Source: JAVVEG01 sp041751425 (GTDB lineage Bacteria > Pseudomonadota > Gammaproteobacteria > Pseudomonadales > Pseudohongiellaceae). From it: 64,000 nucleotides of DNA. Position numbers and translations under genes: made by a program. The stretch is from contig JBGSXL010000006.1 in NCBI GenBank assembly GCA_041751425.1, positions 1 to 64,000 on the forward strand, in the 5' to 3' direction. Shown piece after piece: positions 8,391-16,737 of the stretch (positions are counted from its first letter, which is position 1; each line of letters opens with the position of its first letter). The notes beneath the pieces were generated by a model, which ran no database searches, had not been told where the DNA came from, and worked only from the letters and a program-made list of their open reading frames with translations.

Positions 8391-9272
8391 TTAATCCTGC
8401 TCGTCAGGCCTGAAATCAGAAGCAGTCGCAGGGGTTAGCATCTGAACTTTAAGCAGACGAATCTGGCGACTGTCAGCATTCAGAATAGTGAACAGGAACG
8501 CCCCGATGGTCAGTGATTCGTCGCGCTCCGGAATATGGCGAAGGTGCTGCAGGACGAGACCACCCATTGTGTCCGCATCCTGATCACTGAATTCGCTGCC
8601 AAAGTACTCATTAAACTCTTCCACAGGCGTGAGCGCTTTGACGATAAAATTACTGTCATCAAACTTTTTGATGTAACTGTCGTCATCCACATCGTATTCG
8701 TCTTCAATTTCACCAACTATCTGTTCCAACACGTCTTCAATGGTGACTACGCCACAGGCGCTACCGTATTCGTCGATAACAATCGCCATGTGATGACGGG
8801 TCTCACGAAATTCTTTAAGCAGTACGTTAAGGCGTTTGCTCTCTGGAACAAAAGTCGCCGGCCGCACGATATCTTTGAACTTGAATTTTTCTGCGCTGCC
8901 ATTCAGCGCCAAAGGCAGAAGATCCTTTGCCAGTAAAATACCGATAACCGTATCCGGGTTATCGCCAACAACCGGAAAGCGTGAATGTGAAGCTTCCACG
9001 ACAATCTCCAGAATCTCTTCAAGCGAATGTTTAGCTGAAACTGTGACAACCTGTGAGCGTGGAATCATGATGTCGCGCACCTGCATGCTGGAAACCTGCA
9101 GCGCTCCCTCTATGATGCTTAGTGCATCAGCATCCAGCACTTGATCCTGTTCCGCGTTGCGCAGTAACTCCAACAGGCTTTTGGTATCTGTGGGTTCATC
9201 GGAAAAGACTTGCGCTAATTTATCGATCCAGGACCTGGGTCTAGGATCGATACTCGTTGGCTCGTCGGTCAT
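8391..9272 (-). CDS. corC: CorC/HlyC family CBS-domain protein
   Basis: 293 residues, cytoplasmic, linked to magnesium/cobalt efflux with CorA. Two CBS domains are visible: VRDIMIPRSQVVTVSAKHS to DTVIGILLAKDLL, then IVRPATFVPESKRLNVLL to GVVTIEDVLEQIVGEI. The C-terminal CorC/HlyC transporter-associated domain contains ADTMGGLVLQHLRHIPERDE. There is no transmembrane DUF21 part, as expected for CorC. It is the last gene of phoH-ybeY-corC; the apolipoprotein N-acyltransferase gene that usually follows is not here. Confidence 0.92.
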   Translation of the reverse strand: MTDEPTSIDPRPRSWIDKLAQVFSDEPTDTKSLLELLRNAEQDQVLDADALSIIEGALQVSSMQVRDIMIPRSQVVTVSAKHSLEEILEIVVEASHSRFPVVGDNPDTVIGILLAKDLLPLALNGSAEKFKFKDIVRPATFVPESKRLNVLLKEFRETRHHMAIVIDEYGSACGVVTIEDVLEQIVGEIEDEYDVDDDSYIKKFDDSNFIVKALTPVEEFNEYFGSEFSDQDADTMGGLVLQHLRHIPERDESLTIGAFLFTILNADSRQIRLLKVQMLTPATASDFRPDEQD

Positions 9273-9291
9273 TGCGGGAATTCTCTCTCTG

Positions 9292-9795
9292 TTAAGCTGA
9301 TGCTGATTTTAAGTAGGGGTCTGCGAAGCCTAACGACTCCATGATTTGTATTTCCAATGTTTCCATGACGTTGGCATCCGTATCATCGGCATGGTCAAAG
9401 CCCTGCAAATGCAGGAACCCATGAATAACCATGTGTGCCCAATGTGATTGTTCGCTTTTGTTTTGTTCACCTGCTTCGCGAATGACAACGGGCGCGCAGA
9501 TGACTAAATCTCCAAGTGGTTTTTCGTCCATTTCCGCCAATGCGAAAGCAGGCAGTTCGCTGCTGAAAGACAATACATTGGAGGCGTAGTTTTTGTTGCG
9601 ATAGGTGCTGTTCAAACTGGCAGACTCGAGTTCGTCAACGAAACGAATACCCAGGCTAAGTGGTTTAGCGTCTGCTGCTGGTACCGAATTTTCAGCGATG
9701 GCTGCTTGCGCAGCATTCACCCAACTTGCACAGGATTTTTCATCAGGAATAGCGGCGGTGTTGCTGGCATTTTCCCAATCAATTGTCACGTTCAT
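9292..9795 (-). CDS. ybeY: Endoribonuclease YbeY (16S rRNA maturation)
   Basis: 167 residues from ATG 9795 (MNVTIDWENA). Longer readings upstream would lie inside phoH and have no family support. The zinc site is the H-x3-H-x5-H motif in HMVIHGFLHLQGFDH. YbeY acts in 16S rRNA 3'-end processing and 70S quality control. The start lies 17 bp inside the end of phoH, indicating translational coupling, and corC follows after 19 bp. Confidence 0.93.
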   Translation of the reverse strand: MNVTIDWENASNTAAIPDEKSCASWVNAAQAAIAENSVPAADAKPLSLGIRFVDELESASLNSTYRNKNYASNVLSFSSELPAFALAEMDEKPLGDLVICAPVVIREAGEQNKSEQSHWAHMVIHGFLHLQGFDHADDTDANVMETLEIQIMESLGFADPYLKSASA

Positions 9796-10816
9796 ACAGC
9801 TGACTGCCGTCCTGAGAATTGAGTGTCTTGATGTTTTTCTGATCGTAAAGGTCGTAGGCTTCCACAATGCGTTGTACCAATGAATGGCGCACAACATCTT
9901 TCGATTCAAACCAGGTGAAGCCAATGCCTTCTACATTTTCAAGCACCTTGATGACATGCACCAGACCCGAGCGGGTGCCCTTGGGCAGGTCTATCTGGGT
10001 TACGTCACCGGTTATGACTGCAGTGGAGCCAAAACCGATACGGGTCAGGAACATTTTCATTTGCGAAGTAGTGGTGTTCTGACTTTCGTCCAGGATGATA
10101 AAAGAACCATTCAAAGTACGGCCTCGCATGTAAGCGAGAGGGGCCACTTCGATAACATTTTTCTCGATAAGGCGGGCGACTTTTTCGAAGCCCAGCATTT
10201 CGTACAACGCGTCATACAATGGGCGCAAGTACGGATCAATTTTTTGTGCCAGGTCACCAGGCAAAAACCCGAGCTTCTCGCCAGCTTCCACAGCCGGGCG
10301 CACCAGTAAAACGCGTTTCACCTTGTCCTGCAGCAGCGCTTCCACGGCGCACGCGACCGCCAGATAAGTTTTACCGGTGCCGGCTGGACCTATGCCGAAA
10401 TTGATATCGTGGCGGCGAATAGATTCTACGTACTGCAACTGATTGCTGCCCCGGGGTTTGATGGAGCTGTAAGGCGTTTTAATCAATAGCGATCTGAATT
10501 CCGGTTCATTGGGGTCGTCCAGATTCGCAGAGGTTTGATTCGTGCCGTCTTCCTTGAGCGTCAGATGCACAATTGCCGGGCTCAAAGTATTACCATCAGC
10601 TGTCGACTGATAAAGCGAATTGAGGACTTCACAGCCTTGATTAACGTTAGCTGGTTCGCCAGTCAATTTGAATACATTGCCGCGTTGCTGAATTTTGAGT
10701 GCCAGCGATTTCTCAATCTGGTGGATGTGTTCGTTGAGATGACCGCACAAATTGGCGAGTCGGTGGGCATTTTCCGGCTCCAGAACGAGCCGTTGGGTGT
10801 GATTCTCAGTAGCCAT
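9779..10816 (-). CDS. phoH: PhoH-like ATPase (YbeZ)
   Basis: 345 residues from ATG 10816 (MATENHTQRL). A P-loop NTPase with Walker A GPAGTGKTYLA and a Walker B-like FIILDESQNTT. An N-terminal KH-like/PhoH_N region precedes it. It partners YbeY in ribosome and RNA quality control. The frame stays open upstream to a TTG at 10924, which would add 36 residues made mostly of a degenerate pentapeptide (HHLRQ/PPLRQ) encoded by the tandem repeat there. I prefer ATG 10816 because family homology begins there. The nearest purine-rich site (GAGG) is 16 nt away, so the start is not secure. Confidence 0.9.
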   Translation of the reverse strand: MATENHTQRLVLEPENAHRLANLCGHLNEHIHQIEKSLALKIQQRGNVFKLTGEPANVNQGCEVLNSLYQSTADGNTLSPAIVHLTLKEDGTNQTSANLDDPNEPEFRSLLIKTPYSSIKPRGSNQLQYVESIRRHDINFGIGPAGTGKTYLAVACAVEALLQDKVKRVLLVRPAVEAGEKLGFLPGDLAQKIDPYLRPLYDALYEMLGFEKVARLIEKNVIEVAPLAYMRGRTLNGSFIILDESQNTTTSQMKMFLTRIGFGSTAVITGDVTQIDLPKGTRSGLVHVIKVLENVEGIGFTWFESKDVVRHSLVQRIVEAYDLYDQKNIKTLNSQDGSQLYERDN

Positions 10817-10875
10817 GCAGCTAGCTTGTAAACCTCGCGGTGGTTGGTTTGGCAATTGGTTTTGTCGCAACGGGG

Positions 10876-10905
10876 GTTGCCGCAAATGGTGTTGCCGCAA
10901 ATGGT
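10876..10905. repeat. Two perfect 15-bp tandem copies upstream of phoH
   Basis: GTTGCCGCAAATGGT occurs twice in exact tandem. Degenerate flanking copies on both sides (TTGTCGCAACGGG to the left, GTCGCCGATAGTA to the right) extend the array to about 10860-10918. It lies between miaB and the phoH start, 60 bp from the ATG and in frame with phoH. Confidence 0.85.
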
Positions 10906-10975
10906 GTCGCCGATAGTATAGCAATGTATTTGCGCTTGTAAGCAGAAATTATCTGGTGCTTATAAGCGTTTGAAA

Positions 10976-12379
10976 TCAAAGCGTTCCTGCTAAAGAATTC
11001 GGGTAAGCTTCCAAAATTTTCACATCGACAAACTGCCCGATGAGCCGTTCATCGTCACACGCGAAATTGACTACGCGATTATTCTCCGTGCGGCCTTGCA
11101 GGTCGCCCCTACCACGCCGTGAGTGGTCGGTAACCAGAATGCGTTGCGTGCTGCCCACCATCTTCTCGCTGATAGCGGCGGCCTGTTGAATGATCTGCGC
11201 CTGCAGGATTGTCAGCCTGTGCTTCTTTTCCTGCTCACTGGTATTGTCTGGCAGCTCAGCGGCAGGGGTGCCGGGGCGAGCGCTGTATATGAAACTAAAC
11301 GAGGTGTCGAAGCCGATTTCAATAATCAGTTTCATGGTGTCTTCAAAGTCTTTCTGTGTCTCACCCGGGAAACCAACGATAAAATCCGAAGACAGACTGA
11401 TATTGGGGCGAATCGCTCGTAGCTTGCGGATGATTGATTTGTACTCCAACGCGGTATGACCACGTTTCATGGCAGCCAGAATCCGATCCGAGCCGCTTTG
11501 CACAGGCAGATGCAAATGGTCCACCAGCTCCGGTACATGGTTGTAAACATCAATCAGACTGCGAGAAAACTCCATCGGGTGTGAAGTCGTGAAGCGGATG
11601 CGGTCGATGCCATCGATGACTGCGATGTAATTGATCAGCGTGGCCAGATCCACCAACTCTCCTGTGTGGCTGGTGCCACGATAGGCATTGACGTTTTGAC
11701 CAAGCAGATTGATCTCGCGCACGCCCTTAGCTGCCAGATGCACGGCTTCAGCCAGTACGTCATCCAGTGGCCGGCTCACTTCTTCGCCACGGGTATAAGG
11801 AACTACACAGAATGAGCAGTACTTGCTGCACCCTTCCATGATGGTAAGAAACGCCTGACAGCCCGAAACGCTGGGTTCAGGCAAACGGTCAAACTTCTCG
11901 ATTTCTGGAAAGCTTATGTCCACCACCGGGCTTCTGCTACCCACAGCACTGCTGGCGGTATTCAGCATTTCCGGCAATTTGTGCAGAGTCTGCGGACCGA
12001 AAACAACATCGACATAAGGAGCTCGCTTACCAATGGCAGCGCCTTCCTGACTGGCAACACAACCGCCAACAGCAATCTGTACGGCAGGGTTGACCACTTT
12101 CAAAGCGCGCCAGCGACCAAGTTGATGAAACACCTTCTCCTGTGCTTTTTCGCGGATGGAGCAGGTGTTGAGCAATAGAAGATCAGCCTCCTCAGGCGTG
12201 TCCACGAGTACGGCGCCATGCGACTCATGCAGCATGTCCAGCATGCGTGATGAGTCGTATTCGTTCATCTGACAGCCATGTGTCTTGATGAATACTTTGC
12301 GGCCAATGGGGGCAGATTCCCTTGCGGATGTCGGCTCAGATGGGCTGATTGGGGCGATGATATTGTCAGTCGTGTTCAT
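10976..12379 (-). CDS. miaB: tRNA-i6A37 methylthiotransferase MiaB
   Basis: 467 residues. A radical-SAM enzyme that converts i6A37 to ms2i6A37 in tRNAs reading UNN codons. The N-terminal UPF0004 domain carries its three cysteines in THGCQMNEYDS, LLNTCSIREKA and VGGCVASQEG. The radical-SAM CxxxCxxC is CSKYCSFC, and the C-terminal TRAM domain includes LQGRTENNRVVNF. The first ~27 residues are a family-atypical low-complexity leader before KVFIKTHGC. It heads the minus-strand miaB-phoH-ybeY-corC run and is divergent from the DUF1820 gene, as in Pseudomonas. Confidence 0.95.
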   Translation of the reverse strand: MNTTDNIIAPISPSEPTSARESAPIGRKVFIKTHGCQMNEYDSSRMLDMLHESHGAVLVDTPEEADLLLLNTCSIREKAQEKVFHQLGRWRALKVVNPAVQIAVGGCVASQEGAAIGKRAPYVDVVFGPQTLHKLPEMLNTASSAVGSRSPVVDISFPEIEKFDRLPEPSVSGCQAFLTIMEGCSKYCSFCVVPYTRGEEVSRPLDDVLAEAVHLAAKGVREINLLGQNVNAYRGTSHTGELVDLATLINYIAVIDGIDRIRFTTSHPMEFSRSLIDVYNHVPELVDHLHLPVQSGSDRILAAMKRGHTALEYKSIIRKLRAIRPNISLSSDFIVGFPGETQKDFEDTMKLIIEIGFDTSFSFIYSARPGTPAAELPDNTSEQEKKHRLTILQAQIIQQAAAISEKMVGSTQRILVTDHSRRGRGDLQGRTENNRVVNFACDDERLIGQFVDVKILEAYPNSLAGTL

Positions 12380-12582
12380 AGGCTGTCGGGCACTGATTTT
12401 GGCTACTGGCTGCGAAAAGGTTGGCGATTATAACAGAATAATTTCGGGTAATCGCCTTTGGTTTACGATAGAATGGCCGCCTCGCCGCATACAATAGTTC
12501 CTTAGAATTTAGCTCTCCAGCCTTGAAATGCTGTTATTCAGCCTGATATAGCAAGAGCGTTTACTCCGAAGAGATCCAAGCA

Positions 12583-12924
12583 ATGGCAATGCCCGCTGAA
12601 ATTTACCGCATTACTTTCCTGAACAAAGGCAAGGTATACGAGGTGTATGCCAAGCAGGTGTACCAAAGCGAACTCTACGGTTTCATAGAAGTCGAAGATT
12701 ATATCTTCGATGAGCGCAGTCAGGTTGTGGTTGATCCCAGTGAAGAAAAGCTCAAAGCTGAATTCAGCGGTGTTAAACGCAGCTTTATCCCCATCCAGGC
12801 CATCATTCGTATCGATGAAGTGGAGAAGGGCGGGGTAAGCAAAATCTCCAGTGGCGACAACATCACACCATTCCCGATATCGTTGATTGGTGGTCGCACA
12901 ATTGAGCCTCAGCAGGCAGAGTAA
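12583..12924 (+). CDS. DUF1820 family protein
   Basis: 113 residues, cytoplasmic, no signal or membrane span. YRITFLNKGKVYEVYAKQVY, GFIEVEDYIFDE and ERSQVVVDPSEEKLKAEF match DUF1820, a small conserved gammaproteobacterial family of unknown function often next to miaB. ATG 12583 and ATG 12589 are both possible (MAMPAEIYR). Confidence 0.85.
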   Translation: MAMPAEIYRITFLNKGKVYEVYAKQVYQSELYGFIEVEDYIFDERSQVVVDPSEEKLKAEFSGVKRSFIPIQAIIRIDEVEKGGVSKISSGDNITPFPISLIGGRTIEPQQAE

Positions 12925-13010
12925 TTGAATCTCAGTTGCCGAGTGTTCGTTCTGTAAAAAAATTTCACTTTTCCTTCCGTTATGGCATAGACTCCGCTCG
13001 TGGTGTTGGC

Positions 13011-13034
13011 AGTTGGTAGGCCAACTCATTTTTT
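13011..13034 (+). terminator. Intrinsic terminator after the DUF1820 gene
   Basis: AGTTGG/CCAACT 6-bp stem with a TAGG loop, followed after CA by six T residues, 87 bp past the DUF1820 stop. Short but classically arranged. Confidence 0.5.
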
Positions 13035-13159
13035 CGGGCGATAGGGAGAGTTGCCAAAATAGCTCCGCACCGCCCGATAGACCAATCGCAAATGCCGTTC
13101 AAATACTAATGCACGATGCTGTCAAGTATTTGATTTTGCAGTTGAAAAAACTTAATAAA

Positions 13160-13175
13160 AACAACTAAAGTTGTT
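13160..13175. promoter_or_regulatory. Palindrome in the leader of the TonB receptor gene
   Basis: AACAAC-TAAA-GTTGTT is a perfect inverted repeat 20 bp before the receptor ATG. It could be an operator half-site pair or a leader hairpin just ahead of the ribosome-binding site GGAGAG. No regulator can be named. Confidence 0.35.
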
Positions 13176-13195
13176 CAAGTGATTGGAGAGAACCT

Positions 13196-16111
13196 ATGCA
13201 TCATCTAACCCGGCGCGGGAAGTTGCGCTATCTGATCCATTCTTGTATTTGTACCTCCCTTGCTCTTCCCCTGGTCTCAACAGCCCAGGAAGCAGCAGAC
13301 GAAATTGAAGAAGTGGTAGTCACTGGCTCCTATATCCGGAACAGTGCATTTTCTCAAAGTTCACCGGTAGATACTGTTAGCCAGGAAGATTTGTTCGAAT
13401 CTGGCTCGCCGAGTATTTCCAATTATATTCGCGATATGACCTATACGCAGAATACCAATGTCGTAGCCAACGTCCTGTCCTCACAAAATGGCGCTCAGAA
13501 TGCTGTAGGCGCGAGTTTCAATTTGCGTGGTTTGGGCGAAAATTCCACACTGACGCTGGTTGATGGCACGCGCACGATTACACCAGCCTTGTCTTCACTG
13601 CTGCCGGAAATAGCGATAAACCGCCTTGAGTTGGTGCTTGATGGTGGATCCGCACTTTATGGTTCCGATGCGGTTGCTGGTGTGGTGAATATTATCCCCA
13701 TGAAGGATTTTGAGGGGATAAGGGCACGTACCTATTACCAACAAACCGAAGAACGCGGAATGGAGGAAATGACCGGCTCGCTGCTTTGGGGTAAATCGTT
13801 CGATAGCGGTATCAGTTACGTGGGCGCCTTCGAAACCAAGAAGAAAACTCCATTGATGCAATACGAGCGACCGCGCGAATGGGAGAAAGATAATGGTTCC
13901 TCTTCATCAGGTAATCCGGGAGCATTCCGCCGTATTAACAATGCTAATCCGGCCCTGTATACCAAACATGGCGGCACTCCGTCTGGTCCTCTACTGATTG
14001 ACCCATCCTGCGGTACGTTCAATGACGGTGCCAATGGCCAGGGCGAGGGCAAATACAGTATTCCGTCCGGGATACCGCAGGTTAATGCCGCTGGTAATCG
14101 GACAGGTACTTGTATATTCGAGTACACCAAGCAATTTGCTTATTCGACGGAAGAGAAGAACTATAACCTTTACAACTCGATCAATTGGGAGGCCACCGAT
14201 TGGTTGCGGTTCAATGTGACCATGAACAATGGTTACCGCATCACTATGGGCCGCACCACCTCCACCACAGCGGTAAGCGGCAATAATCGCGAAGTATTGT
14301 TTGTTCCTGCTGATCATCCGGCCAACCCTTATGGCTTTGCTGTGGTGCCATGGAACTGGCGTCTATTCACTGAAGCCTACACACATCGTCCAAGCTATAT
14401 CGAAGATTCGGGCGGTTCGCGCGCCTTCGAAGGGCACTATCAAGTGAATCGCGTCAAATTCAACGCAGAATATGATATCCGTGGTACTTCCTGGACAGGA
14501 TATACCTACTATTCGGCTCAAGAAGACAAGGCCATGAATGATTCATATTCCATTCATCTGGGTCTTTTGCAGGAAGCGTTGCTGGGGCGTGGCGGACCGA
14601 ATGGCAATGAATACTGGAACCCTTTCGGCTCTGCTGATCCGCGCTCACCCTTCTTTGTGCAGGGTGTCACAAGCAATTCCGTAGAGCTCACGGAGTCGTT
14701 GACCGACAAGGATAAAAATCGGGTGACATCACGTGACGAGTTGAGAATCTTCGAAACTATGTTGACCGGGGATTTGTTCGAGGTTCCTGCTGGAACCGTG
14801 AGAACGGCTTTCGGTTACCAGTGGCGTGATGTGGTAGAGAACGACTTTGCCAATCCATTTGATGCCGGTGGTTTCGACTATAACACGGTGGTAGGCGCAC
14901 CCGTTCCGACGGATGACACATACAAGTCTGAAGTGCGGGCTGTGTTTTTAGAGTTCCAGGTACCTGTTCTGGAGACCGTTGATTTACAATTGGCTGTACG
15001 TCATGAAGAGTTCAAGGATTTCGGGCTCGATGCGACCACACCAAAAGTAGCAATTCGGTGGGAGGCACTGCCCAATCTGGCATTACGCGCGTCGTGGGGC
15101 GAAAGCTTCCTGGCACCGACGCCTACGCAGGCGAGACCGTTCATTCCGAATGAGAACTGCGGCGAGCTGTTCAGCGGTCGGGATGAGCTGACTAATACAC
15201 TGTTGGTAGGTGCAACAGTATGTTCATCGGGAAATCCTGGCTTGGCACCAGAGACGTCGACTATCAGGAATGTCGGGTTGACCTGGGAGCCGGAAGGTGG
15301 CTTTTTGGATGGTTTGAATATTTCCCTGGATTATCAGGAAATCGAATACGTAGATCGTATTCGTACGCTGACAAGTCAAGATACGGTAGCGAATCAGTTT
15401 AACCAGTTCCTGGCATTCGCAGGAATTTCGGCAGCCAATTACAGTTCTACTCCTGGGTCGCCGACTCGTGCTGCCGCTGATGCCTACCTGGCCTCTATTC
15501 GGGGTGACTCCAGCAACCCAATTATTCGCTATGCGGATAACTCAGTGCGCACCGTTTACACGCAGGCTGCAAATATCAGTTCCGTGTGGATAGATCTGGT
15601 GGACCTCAAGGCGCAGTATCGGTTAGATACCAATAACCTTGGCAGTTTCACTACTACCTTGCAGACAACCTACTACACAACCTATGACTATCAGGATTTG
15701 TTCGGTGGGCGACGTGAGGCGTTAGGTTCGCAAAATGCAAATACCGGCATTGTGCCACCATTGCCCCAGTTCAAGACCAATCTGAGAATGAACTGGTTCC
15801 GTGATCGGCAAAGTGCTTCGGTGTCAGCAAACTACTGGCATTCAGTTGATTTCAATGACCAGATTGTGGATTGGTACCGGGAAGGTTGGGTAGCTCCACG
15901 AAAAATCCGTGGTGAAATGAGAGTAGATGCTCGTTATGCAATGATTATTGATCAGTACTTTGACAGCGAGTTTACTGTCAGTGCCGGTATCAATAATGTG
16001 TTCGACCAGCGACCGCAGCGCATGGGTATTTTGGGAGGTTTTGAGTCAAGACTTTCCACGCCATGGGGCAGACAGTTCTGGGTATCCCTGGAGTGGACAC
16101 CTGGCGCCTGA
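13196..16111 (+). CDS. TonB-dependent outer-membrane receptor
   Basis: 971 residues with a signal peptide (basic start, hydrophobic CTSLALPLVSTAQ). The TonB-box-like EEVVVTGSYI follows, then the plug (FNLRGLGENSTLTLVDGTR, GSDAVAGVVNIIP) and a large beta-barrel. The C-terminus INNVFDQRP followed by a strand ending WTPGA is typical of OM barrels. It takes up a bulky ligand with TonB/ExbBD energy. The size and SYIRN-type plug resemble the large receptors for carbohydrate, peptide or complex organics rather than classic siderophore receptors, but the ligand is not deducible. GGAGAG lies 6 nt before the ATG. It is a single-gene unit between two terminators. Confidence 0.92.
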   Translation: MHHLTRRGKLRYLIHSCICTSLALPLVSTAQEAADEIEEVVVTGSYIRNSAFSQSSPVDTVSQEDLFESGSPSISNYIRDMTYTQNTNVVANVLSSQNGAQNAVGASFNLRGLGENSTLTLVDGTRTITPALSSLLPEIAINRLELVLDGGSALYGSDAVAGVVNIIPMKDFEGIRARTYYQQTEERGMEEMTGSLLWGKSFDSGISYVGAFETKKKTPLMQYERPREWEKDNGSSSSGNPGAFRRINNANPALYTKHGGTPSGPLLIDPSCGTFNDGANGQGEGKYSIPSGIPQVNAAGNRTGTCIFEYTKQFAYSTEEKNYNLYNSINWEATDWLRFNVTMNNGYRITMGRTTSTTAVSGNNREVLFVPADHPANPYGFAVVPWNWRLFTEAYTHRPSYIEDSGGSRAFEGHYQVNRVKFNAEYDIRGTSWTGYTYYSAQEDKAMNDSYSIHLGLLQEALLGRGGPNGNEYWNPFGSADPRSPFFVQGVTSNSVELTESLTDKDKNRVTSRDELRIFETMLTGDLFEVPAGTVRTAFGYQWRDVVENDFANPFDAGGFDYNTVVGAPVPTDDTYKSEVRAVFLEFQVPVLETVDLQLAVRHEEFKDFGLDATTPKVAIRWEALPNLALRASWGESFLAPTPTQARPFIPNENCGELFSGRDELTNTLLVGATVCSSGNPGLAPETSTIRNVGLTWEPEGGFLDGLNISLDYQEIEYVDRIRTLTSQDTVANQFNQFLAFAGISAANYSSTPGSPTRAAADAYLASIRGDSSNPIIRYADNSVRTVYTQAANISSVWIDLVDLKAQYRLDTNNLGSFTTTLQTTYYTTYDYQDLFGGRREALGSQNANTGIVPPLPQFKTNLRMNWFRDRQSASVSANYWHSVDFNDQIVDWYREGWVAPRKIRGEMRVDARYAMIIDQYFDSEFTVSAGINNVFDQRPQRMGILGGFESRLSTPWGRQFWVSLEWTPGA

Positions 16112-16132
16112 GTTTAGCGCTGAATTAAAAGG

Positions 16133-16172
16133 CACCGGGCGGGTAAATTGTTTACCTGTCCGGTGTTTTTTT
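16133..16172 (+). terminator. Strong intrinsic terminator of the TonB receptor gene
   Basis: CACCGG pairs with CCGGTG and the inner arms GCGGGTAAA/TTTACCTGT extend the stem to about 15 bp (two wobble pairs) around a TTG loop, followed by seven T. It lies 22 bp after the stop. Confidence 0.9.
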
Positions 16173-16175
16173 CCA

Positions 16176-16643
16176 CTATTCCGGAATTCTGGTTGCTTGC
16201 CAGTTAACTACACGCCACTCGTTATTCCTATTAAGAAATGTGCCGCTGTTCAGGAAGTAGGCATATTCAGTTCCTGCATCCGTTTCTGTTGTGCCTGTCA
16301 TTCGGAAAGCTACAACAGCCATATCGTTGTGAACCAGAATCTGAATTTCTTCGGCGATGTAAATAGTGGATGGCTGTGCCGGGGCAACGGCTTCTGCCAT
16401 AGCATCCAGTGTCTCTGTATTGAAACCCGCCATGATTCGCGCTTTCCCGAAACGCTCTCCAGTAGAGCTGGTATAGATCAGGTCCTCAGCCCAGAACCGG
16501 TTGTGCATGGCTGGGTCATTACGGGACGCTCCTGCCATGAAGTCATGCAATAGCTGTGTCAACTCGCTTTCCACACTTGCGCTCTGAGCGTGCGTCACAG
16601 GTGAAACCAGCATCAGGAACATTAAAGCTGCAAAAATACGCAT
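16176..16643 (-). CDS. Exported DUF4440/SnoaL-like NTF2-fold protein
   Basis: 155 residues. The Sec signal peptide MRIFAALMFLMLVSPVTHAQ (cleavage after HAQ) is followed by an NTF2-like domain: LTQLLHDFMAGASRND, NRFWAEDLIYTSSTGERFGK and a final NNEWRVVNWQATRIP. This is the DUF4440 pattern of small cone-shaped domains that bind or convert small molecules. The function is unknown and the location periplasmic. AGGAG lies 7 nt before ATG 16643. The 58-bp palindrome is directly upstream. Confidence 0.8.
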   Translation of the reverse strand: MRIFAALMFLMLVSPVTHAQSASVESELTQLLHDFMAGASRNDPAMHNRFWAEDLIYTSSTGERFGKARIMAGFNTETLDAMAEAVAPAQPSTIYIAEEIQILVHNDMAVVAFRMTGTTETDAGTEYAYFLNSGTFLNRNNEWRVVNWQATRIPE

Positions 16644-16670
16644 GGTGCACTCCTAGATAAATGAGGTCAG

Positions 16671-16728
16671 AATAAATGGGGTCAGAGTAAAAATACAGTA
16701 CTGTATTTTTACTCTGACCCCATTTATT
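16671..16728. repeat. Perfect 58-bp palindrome (MITE/REP-like)
   Basis: Two 29-bp arms with no spacer are exact reverse complements, with the centre between 16699 and 16700. Each arm contains TGGGGTCAGAGTAAAAAT. A partial direct copy (AAATGAGGTCAGA, from about 16659) precedes the left arm. It fills the 94-bp gap between two minus-strand genes. The motif resembles ends I associate with RAYT/IS200-type REP elements; that link is from memory, not a search. Confidence 0.9.
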
Positions 16729-16737
16729 TATAAAAAA

